From Prolixibacteraceae bacterium (lineage in GTDB: Bacteria > Bacteroidota > Bacteroidia > Bacteroidales > Prolixibacteraceae): a stretch of 47,343 nucleotides of DNA. Below the pieces are notes generated by a model. The model searched no databases, was not told where the DNA came from, and saw only the letters and a list, made by a program, of their open reading frames with translations. Where the stretch lies: the NCBI GenBank assembly GCA_029975525.1, contig JARKOX010000117.1, forward strand, positions 1 through 47,343, written 5' to 3'. Shown here piece by piece: positions 43,101 through 47,343 of this stretch (positions are counted from its first letter, which is position 1; each line of letters starts with the position of its first letter). A program made the translations under genes and the position numbers.

Positions 43101-43301
43101 ACTCTGGCAATGGCTATTGGCATGTTGCCCATTGCCCTTGCCAAGGGAACTGCCAGCGAATGGAAAAACGGGCTGGCCTGGGTAATCATTGGCGGTTTAC
43201 TTTCCTCGCTGATCCTTACAGTGTATCTGGTTCCTGTGGTTTATTATGTCGTTGACAGTATAAAGGAAAAGAGAGCAAAAAGAAAAAAAATTCTGGAGTA
43301 A
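40200..43301 (+). CDS. RND-family efflux pump, inner-membrane permease
   Basis: A 1033-residue proton-driven exporter of the AcrB/HAE-1 type. Start NITEISIKRPSLIIVLFGIFALMGTIGYINLSYELLPDFNQP is the first helix, followed by the porter-domain segment VEDALSNLEG-like SRKIEDALSNLEGVDYLE. Proton relay Asp401-Asp402 are in IGILVDDSIVILENIQRHL, and helices 10-12 contain TTLAMAIGMLPIALAKGTASEWKNGLAWVIIGG. Twelve membrane segments in two halves are evident. Length is normal. The substrate is unknown; three linked TetR-type genes suggest induction by a small molecule. It ends 44 bases before the OMPLA-like barrel gene. Confidence 0.96.
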   Translation: MNITEISIKRPSLIIVLFGIFALMGTIGYINLSYELLPDFNQPVVVIKTMYPGAESQEVETSVSRKIEDALSNLEGVDYLETKSMPNASVIIANLKYGINVDKAMQDAQRYIDNIIKDLPDDVQSPVMSKVSPNDLPIISISATSNLPSTSFYQKMKDDFLPQIQQLKGVAEITVLGGEEREIQVQVDQEKLKLYKVSLPQVVDAVNRSGIDLPAGKVQSEKENNAVRLTGKFASVEDIMNVQVAMPVPGSPVYVKDVASIVDGVKEISSISRYNGKNGIGLLLKKQGDANAVDVSELVREKLKSIEEKNKADDIKFIIADDSTDNTIAAVNSVVHDLILAVILVSLVMLLFLRSYRNSVIVLISIPTSLITAFAVMWLLGYTLNLMTLLAMSLIIGILVDDSIVILENIQRHLDMGKEKRTASLEGRMEIGFSALSITLVDVVVFLPILFLQVFVADMLKQFSVVVVTSTLTSLLVGFTLTPWLTSRIGKKDDLKPTNAFNRFLLWFEQQLETFIQWYGQQLEWVLSHKAAFTAIILLLFLITFGIMKHGIIGKEMMSTGDQGKFRLNLEYDKITTVQQNNIVSQQVENFILQHPEVSSLFSNIAGPSTGIGSLGVGSANKSEFTIQLKPESERGIKTEAFMKNLRNELEAEFPGINFSMAVLGLLPKSAPIKITLSGEDLDLVLKTSEKLKEAVKQIPGADNVQLSVEEGNPEYKVVPDKDKMQKLGLTTAYTGLNLRTAFTGNDEASLTEQGTEYPVRIWLDNFNRRNFEDVQRLAVVNPMNIPVEVSQFAEVFPDNSPSMLERLDRQASVTLTAESFGRPSGSLAGEVITYLEAHPLPDNIKLTWGADIKTQNESFGALGSVLLISFILIYLIMVALYDSFIYPFVALFGIPVAAIGAFLALNLTANDITLFALLGLIMLMGLVTKNAILIVDFTNQLKAKGKHYKEALVIAGKERMRPILMTTLAMAIGMLPIALAKGTASEWKNGLAWVIIGGLLSSLILTVYLVPVVYYVVDSIKEKRAKRKKILE

Positions 43302-43345
43302 ATCGTGATCTGAAAGTAATGTACAACACTTCACTTCAGCAATTG

Positions 43346-44242
43346 ATGAAAACGAAACTGATATTTGTCCTGGCAATACTACTACAGCATCTTTCAGGGC
43401 TGGCGCAAAAAACAACAGAATCTCCTAAAAATCAGCTGATAATTATTGCCCAGGCAAACCAAGGGAACAGTTATATCACCTTTCCCACCGATATCGGAAA
43501 CATCAGTCCGCTTTGGTTTGAAGGGAACCTGATCCCGAATTTTTACATCAGGCAAAGCCAAAATTCCCGGTTAATAGGAGTTTTGACTCCACAAATTATC
43601 ATCCGCATGTATCAGGAAGAATCTTTCCCAATCCGTACTCCCAGTTACATGCCGCAGATCACCCTACATTATTTTTTAAAAAAAGGAAAAAACCAGCACG
43701 CTTCCAGCATGTACGGGCGGTTAACCCACCATTCGAATGGACAGGATGGTCCTTTTTTTCAGGAAGATGGCAGCCTAAATTTAAAATCAGGTGATTTTGC
43801 AACCAATTTTTTTGAACTTGGTTTTATTTCAACCCTTTTCAACTCTCGCCTCAATGCTTATAAGTTTTTTAAAACATCTTTTGAAATTCATCCCAAAAAA
43901 ATGATCCAAAAAGAGCTTCATGGAATTTACAGCAGATACAGGTGGCACAACACTTTTTCTGTTTTCAAACTTCCGCCGGTTGAAAACCAGTCGGTCAAAA
44001 AGAAACCAACTTTTTCAATAAAAGGGGAAACAACCTGGATGTTTGGAAACTACAACAGTTTGAAAAACATCTCGTCCGACCGGTTGAACTTAAGATTCAC
44101 ATTTTATTATCACCCCTCTTTTTTTGAAGACATTGGCCTGTTCGCCCAATTCTACCACGGTTCAGATTATTACAACATGCAGTTCGATCAGATTTTAAAC
44201 GTCCTAAGGTTTGGGATTATGACCGAAAAGTTAAGATTCTGA
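43346..44242 (+). CDS. Outer-membrane barrel with OMPLA-like H-x-S-N-G motif
   Basis: A 298-residue exported beta-barrel protein; signal peptide ends in SGLAQ. Aromatic alternating strands run throughout and the chain ends with an aromatic residue (KLRF). The segment YGRLTHHSNGQDGPF at residues 124-137 has His128-x-Ser130-Asn-Gly, the spacing of the catalytic His-x-Ser of outer-membrane phospholipase A; the Asn expected about 12 residues later is not clearly placed (Asn145 is nearest), and the SRSWNR motif is absent. So a phospholipase or related barrel is possible, not proven. ATG 43346 is chosen for its signal peptide; a start at 43319 adds nine residues. It belongs to the RND operon by position. 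Confidence 0.6.
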   Translation: MKTKLIFVLAILLQHLSGLAQKTTESPKNQLIIIAQANQGNSYITFPTDIGNISPLWFEGNLIPNFYIRQSQNSRLIGVLTPQIIIRMYQEESFPIRTPSYMPQITLHYFLKKGKNQHASSMYGRLTHHSNGQDGPFFQEDGSLNLKSGDFATNFFELGFISTLFNSRLNAYKFFKTSFEIHPKKMIQKELHGIYSRYRWHNTFSVFKLPPVENQSVKKKPTFSIKGETTWMFGNYNSLKNISSDRLNLRFTFYYHPSFFEDIGLFAQFYHGSDYYNMQFDQILNVLRFGIMTEKLRF

Positions 44243-44268
44243 CGATTCTATAACAAAATTTTCGAATA

Positions 44269-44276
44269 TATATTTG
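44269..44276 (+). promoter_or_regulatory. -7 element of the third TetR gene
   Basis: TATATTTG matches TAnnTTTG and ends only seven bases before the ATG at 44284, so the transcript would be leaderless or nearly so. AATATATATT, a palindrome, overlaps the box. Confidence 0.55.
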
Positions 44277-44283
44277 AGCAAAA

Positions 44284-44688
44284 ATGATCAGCAACCACAC
44301 AAAAACTGAAATTAAAATCTTAGGTGCGGCAAATGATGTTTTTCTCCGATACGGCTTTCATGGCGCTACGCTCAAACAAATCGCCATTAATGCCGGCGTA
44401 AACAAGTCTGCAATACATTATTATTTTCGCTCAAAAGAGATTCTGTATTCTAAAATCATCAAAAACACCATTGACTTTATTGTTTCTTCAGATTTTACAG
44501 ATAATGAAGTTCAAAAAGAGTATAAAAGGATCAGATGGTTTTTGTCAACCGAACTGTACAACAACTTCAATTTGTTTTCAGACACAATCAAACGCCTCTA
44601 TCCCGTTGATTTTGAGTTCAAAAAACATTATATTGAAAAATGGCTGGAGTATACTTCAATTTACAATCCAATGCCATCTTTTGAATAA
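44284..44688 (+). CDS. TetR-family regulator, short C-terminus
   Basis: A 134-residue protein with a complete TetR reading head: EIKILGAANDVFLRYGFHGATLKQIAINAGVNKSAIHYYFRSKEILYSKII, about residues 8-58. Usual members have 180-210 residues; this one stops after a few helices (KWLEYTSIYNPMPSFE), so much of the ligand and dimer domain is missing. It ends 22 bases before the right direct repeat, so the island edge may have cut the gene. It might still bind DNA but probably lost normal ligand response. It has its own promoter. Confidence 0.85.
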   Translation: MISNHTKTEIKILGAANDVFLRYGFHGATLKQIAINAGVNKSAIHYYFRSKEILYSKIIKNTIDFIVSSDFTDNEVQKEYKRIRWFLSTELYNNFNLFSDTIKRLYPVDFEFKKHYIEKWLEYTSIYNPMPSFE

Positions 44689-44710
44689 ATGCTGATGATG
44701 AACAGGAAAT

Positions 44711-44809
44711 TAAGAAAAGCGCCTCCGGAAGTGAATCCTGGAGGCGCTTTTCTGTATTCCCCGTAACAGTATCAGTGTGTTTCTGTTCCGTTCAGCAAAT
44801 TGTCGCTGA
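44711..44809. repeat. Right direct repeat of the island (true lysC 3' end)
   Basis: It matches 27115-27213 at 91 of 99 positions without gaps. Bases 44772-44809 are the real end of lysC on the minus strand. The eight differences all lie within the first 68 bases; the 31 bases at 44779-44809 are identical and may be the recombination core. Confidence 0.85.
44714..44755. terminator. Bidirectional terminator between tetR and lysC
   Basis: The 13-bp stem 44714-44726 with 44740-44752 is identical to the hairpin after walJ; only the loop and one bulged base differ. It ends lysC on the minus strand and the short tetR on the plus strand. Confidence 0.85.
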
Positions 44810-46100
44810 GGGCCTGCAAGGTCATTTTCTTGTGAGCGGTCGGCACCAGGACCGAAATATTGTACCTGCTTCCGCCATACGAAATCATACGGATCGGAAT
44901 TCCGTCGAGGGCGTGGAAAACACGCGACGCAAAACCGCTCTCCTCCCGGATGATATCGCCCACAATACAGACAATACTCATATTTTCATCAACTTCCACA
45001 TCGCCAAAATGGTGTAGCTCCTCGCGGATCGCCGACAAATGTTTCGTGGTGTCGATCGTCAGCGAAACGGCCACTTCCGAGGTGGAAATCATATCGATAG
45101 GCGTTTTGTACCGCTCAAAAACTTCGAAAACTTTTTTCAGGAACCCGTAAGCCATCAGCATTCGTCCCGAGCGGATTTTAATGGCGGTGATCCCATCTTT
45201 GGCCGCTACGGCCTTGATGCCGGTACCGTCAGATTTGGCAGTAATCAGGGTCCCGCTGTCAGCAGGGTTCATCGTATTTTTCAGCCGCACCGGGATATTC
45301 TGCACCCGGGCCGGAAAAACGGTTTGCGGATGGAGAATCCGTGCTCCGAAATAGGCCAGCTCGGCAGCCTCGTTGAACGAAAGTTGTTCAATTTTCCGGG
45401 TGTTGCTCACATAGCGCGGATCGTTGTTGTGAAACCCGTCGATGTCGGTCCAGATCTGGATCTCTTCCGAATCGAGGGCCGCGCCGATCAGCGAAGCCGA
45501 GTAGTCGCTTCCGCCGCGCTGCAGATTGTCAATCTCCCCATCAGCATTCCGGCAGATAAATCCCTGGGTGATATAATAGTCGGCCGGCGGCACCGCGCCC
45601 ATCACAGCCGCAATTTTCTTGCGGGTGAGAGGCAGGTCGGCAGCTTTTTCAGCATCGATACGCATAAAATCGAGCGCCGGCAGCAATTCGGTTTTAAAAC
45701 CGTTCTCCTTCATCAGCAGGGTGAACAACTGGGTTGAGATCAACTCTCCCTGGGCCACAATCACCTTCTCCTCCTTTTCGGTAAAAGATTGGGGATCAAA
45801 CGAACGCAGGAGTGTAAAAACCTCCTCAATAACCGCCTGCCCCTTTTGTTTCAGCTCAGCAGTGGTTAAAAGTTCGTCCACTACTTTTTCGTATTTCTTT
45901 TCCAGCTGGTCAACCAGATCCAGGGCAGCTTTCTGATTGTTGTTGTAGAGCTGTCCGGCAATTTCAACCAGTGAATTGGTAGTTCCCGACATGGCCGACA
46001 AGACCACCGTCTTTTTCTTTCCGTCGGTAATGATCCGCATCACCGCGCGCATATTTTCCGGCGAACCAACCGAGGTACCGCCAAATTTCAAAACCTTCAT
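44772..46100 (-). CDS. lysC: Aspartate kinase
   Basis: A 442-residue monofunctional aspartokinase, the first step of lysine, threonine and methionine synthesis. The kinase signature KFGGTSVGSPENMRAV is at residues 5-20, followed by VVLSAMSGTTNSL, VAQGELISTQLF near 115, QGFICRNADGEIDNLQRGGSDYSASLIGAAL near 178 and TDIDGFHNNDPRYV near 217. Two ACT domains follow (AIKIRSGRMLMAYGFLKKVFEVFERY and IVCIVGDIIREESG..RVFHALDGIPIRMISYGGS), giving probable feedback inhibition by lysine. No homoserine dehydrogenase part is fused. The gene is intact. Its 3' end forms the right repeat of the island and is partly duplicated beside walJ. Confidence 0.96.
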   Translation of the reverse strand: MKVLKFGGTSVGSPENMRAVMRIITDGKKKTVVLSAMSGTTNSLVEIAGQLYNNNQKAALDLVDQLEKKYEKVVDELLTTAELKQKGQAVIEEVFTLLRSFDPQSFTEKEEKVIVAQGELISTQLFTLLMKENGFKTELLPALDFMRIDAEKAADLPLTRKKIAAVMGAVPPADYYITQGFICRNADGEIDNLQRGGSDYSASLIGAALDSEEIQIWTDIDGFHNNDPRYVSNTRKIEQLSFNEAAELAYFGARILHPQTVFPARVQNIPVRLKNTMNPADSGTLITAKSDGTGIKAVAAKDGITAIKIRSGRMLMAYGFLKKVFEVFERYKTPIDMISTSEVAVSLTIDTTKHLSAIREELHHFGDVEVDENMSIVCIVGDIIREESGFASRVFHALDGIPIRMISYGGSRYNISVLVPTAHKKMTLQALSDNLLNGTETH

Positions 46101-46432
46101 TTTAGATTTCCTCGCTGACTGTTAATATTCTGCAAATATGAAAAAAATCTTCTGATAGAAGTTTGACCGAATCGTTGACTCTTTTTCCGAAAACCGGCTG
46201 AAATTGAATCAAAAAGAGCCTCAGTAAACCTTTTGCAGGAACAGACCGTTATCTGACCGGGCTGCAAAAAAATACATTTTCTTCATATTTGCTTAATATA
46301 TAGAGTCGTTTTTTCCTTAGAAACATTTTAAATTACCTAATTTAGGCTGCCAGCTTGTTGAAGAATTGGGCTCGCGGGCTACCTTTGTGCCGGTAAAAGC
46401 CAAAATTGAAACAAATAAAAAATTACCATTTT
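46101..46432. other. 332-base divergent promoter region, lysC and sdhC
   Basis: Toward sdhC there is a strong promoter (listed separately). Toward lysC the minus strand at 46140-46133 reads CATATTTG, one base from TAnnTTTG. No gene and no clear lysine riboswitch were seen. Confidence 0.45.
46358..46387 (+). promoter_or_regulatory. Promoter of the sdh operon
   Basis: TTG at 46358-46360 and TACCTTTG at 46380-46387 are 19 bases apart, a clean match to the Bacteroidota promoter. The sdhC ATG is 45 bases downstream. Confidence 0.75.
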
Positions 46433-47113
46433 ATGAGCAAGTTTTTATCTGCGTCGATTGGCCGGAAATTTTTGATGAGCGTAACTGGTATTTTCCTGAT
46501 GCTCTTCATTGCCGTGCATTTGACCATTAATTTGTTGTTGATTTTTGACGACAGCGGCGAACTTTTTAACAAAGGCGCCCATTTTATGGCCACCAACCCG
46601 GCTGTAAAAATTATGGAACCCATCCTGGGCCTCGGTTTTCTGATCCATATCATCTGGTCGTTCATCATTTCGTACCAGAACTGGAGAGCCCGCCCGGTGA
46701 AGTACCAAAAACAGGACCTGTCAAATGCAAGTTCGTGGTCGTCGCGCAACATGCTGATTTTAGGAGCTTTGGTACTGGTTTTCTTAGTAGTGCATCTCAT
46801 TAACTTCTACTGGGTGATTAAGTTTGCCCCGGAGACCATGCAAACCGCAACGGTTGGAGGCATCCAAATGGAAGACACCTACACCCTGGTGGCCAGCCTG
46901 TTCAAATCCAGCATTTTGTACGACGCCATTTATGTATTGGGCGGTATTTTGCTGGGGCTGCACCTGACGCACGGCTTCTGGTCGGCGTTCCAAACCCTGG
47001 GCTTAAACAACAAAATCTGGCAGAGCCGCCTGCAGTGGGTTGCACGCGTGTATGCCATTGTGGTAGCCGTTGGTTTTTCCATTATTCCCCTCTATTTCCT
47101 CATTAAATTTTAA
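46433..47113 (+). CDS. sdhC: Succinate dehydrogenase/fumarate reductase cytochrome b
   Basis: A 226-residue membrane subunit of the Bacteroides-type succinate:quinone oxidoreductase (complex II, single-polypeptide anchor). FLSASIGRKFLMSVTGIFLMLFIAVHLTINLLLIF near residue 3, ILGLGFLIHIIWSFIISYQNWRARP near 62, LVLVFLVVHLINFYWVIKF near 108, LGGILLGLHLTHGFWSAFQTLGL near 161 and a last helix VYAIVVAVGFSIIPLYFLI give five membrane spans with His residues for two hemes. ATG 46433 (MSKFLSASIG) is preferred over the longer frame with a TTG start. sdhA follows after 18 bases. Confidence 0.93.
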   Translation: MSKFLSASIGRKFLMSVTGIFLMLFIAVHLTINLLLIFDDSGELFNKGAHFMATNPAVKIMEPILGLGFLIHIIWSFIISYQNWRARPVKYQKQDLSNASSWSSRNMLILGALVLVFLVVHLINFYWVIKFAPETMQTATVGGIQMEDTYTLVASLFKSSILYDAIYVLGGILLGLHLTHGFWSAFQTLGLNNKIWQSRLQWVARVYAIVVAVGFSIIPLYFLIKF

Positions 47114-47131
47114 CCGTAAAACGATTTGGTA

Positions 47132-47343
47132 ATGAGTATTCTTGATTCAAAAATCCCGGAAGGCCCGTTGGCCGAAAAATGGGAAAGACATAAAGCCGCT
47201 ATCCGGGTGGTAAGCCCGGCCAATAAGCGGAAACTGGAGATTATTGTGGTCGGAACCGGTTTGGGCGGCGCCTCAGCTGCTGCCTCGCTGGCCGAACTGG
47301 GCTACAAAGTAAAAGCATTCTGCTACCAGGACAGCCCCCGCCG
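47132..47343 (+). CDS. sdhA: Succinate dehydrogenase flavoprotein subunit, start (partial)
   Basis: The first 70 codons are present. After [20 protein letters not shown] comes [37 protein letters not shown], an FAD-binding Rossmann motif (GxGxxG) and the QDSPRR start of the flavoprotein. The gene runs off the window end. It is in the sdh operon with sdhC; sdhB should follow. Confidence 0.9.
   Translation, partial: MSILDSKIPEGPLAEKWERHKAAIRVVSPANKRKLEIIVVGTGLGGASAAASLAELGYKVKAFCYQDSPR

Larger units (their letters stand above)
27115..44809. mobile_element. Genomic island inserted at the 3' end of lysC
   Basis: About 17.5 kb lies between two 99-bp direct repeats of the lysC 3' end plus terminator. 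Interior genes are visibly AT-richer than walJ and lysC and are unrelated to them: a nucleotide cyclase operon, an RND efflux operon and three TetR-type regulators. The last gene, a TetR, is short and stops 22 bases before the right repeat. No integrase or transposase was found inside, so the element may have lost it, been moved in trans, or come in by recombination between repeats. Its two operons share one operator, showing they belong together. Confidence 0.65.

Noticed and set aside
27214-44710. Integrase, transposase or relaxase inside the island
   Set aside because: All larger frames are accounted for by other families, and none shows recombinase motifs.
27115-44809. Repeats as an assembly duplication
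   Set aside because: Eight differences between the copies and clearly different flanks speak against a copied contig end.

Overview
The window is a chromosomal segment of a Bacteroidota bacterium, probably an environmental member near Marinilabiliales/Prolixibacteraceae (the order is inference). The support is a PorQ protein of the type IX secretion system, a Bacteroides-type succinate dehydrogenase cytochrome b, SusCD-era style pectin genes, almost no Shine-Dalgarno sequences, and many promoters with the Bacteroidota -7 element TAnnTTTG. Several open frames begin at a TTG that is really the end of this -7 box, so I moved those starts downstream to the first sensible ATG.

Layout. 1-3.8 kb: the end of a pectin/sugar-acid cluster (cupin tail, PL10 pectate lyase, secreted amidohydrolase, sugar isomerase-like lipoprotein). 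4.0-15.9 kb: a GC-richer housekeeping block with EamA transporter, YkgJ-type protein, porQ, cmk-ispH, priA, heptose-kinase-like PfkB, parAB, a DUF5683-type membrane protein and an MltD-like LysM transglycosylase. 16.3-20.8 kb: an AT-richer patch with a small lipoprotein, an EreA/TIKI-like secreted protein with TPRs, and a secreted prolyl oligopeptidase. 21.3-27.1 kb: housekeeping again, with a Gdx/SugE-type exporter, NlpE-META lipoprotein, sucCD, a KdsD-like SIS isomerase, an isochorismatase-family hydrolase and a WalJ/YycJ-like metallo-hydrolase. 44.8-47.3 kb: lysC and the start of the sdhCAB operon.

Between walJ and lysC lies a 17.5-kb AT-richer island (about 27.2-44.7 kb). It is flanked by 99-bp direct repeats (91/99 identical by my alignment) made of a terminator plus the 3' end of lysC, so the left copy is a stranded lysC tail. 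The island has two operons. The left one encodes a six-TM class III nucleotide cyclase, translationally coupled to an HD phosphohydrolase fused to a PycTM (Pycsar effector)-like membrane domain, then a long pyruvate-kinase-like protein, a 1189-residue degenerate-phosphoesterase/kinase-like/outer-membrane-barrel protein, a histidine phosphatase and a TetR regulator. The right one encodes a degenerate TetR, a TolC-like protein, an RND adaptor, an RND pump and a barrel with an OMPLA-like H-x-S-N-G motif, followed by a short TetR. The two operon promoters carry the same 20-bp near-palindrome in opposite orientation, overlapping the -7 box, so they are probably controlled by one regulator.

The best candidate for an undescribed system is this co-regulated island: a cyclic-nucleotide (Pycsar-like) signalling pair tied to phosphoryl-handling enzymes and an envelope efflux operon. 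No integrase, transposase, tRNA, rRNA or CRISPR array was seen in the window.
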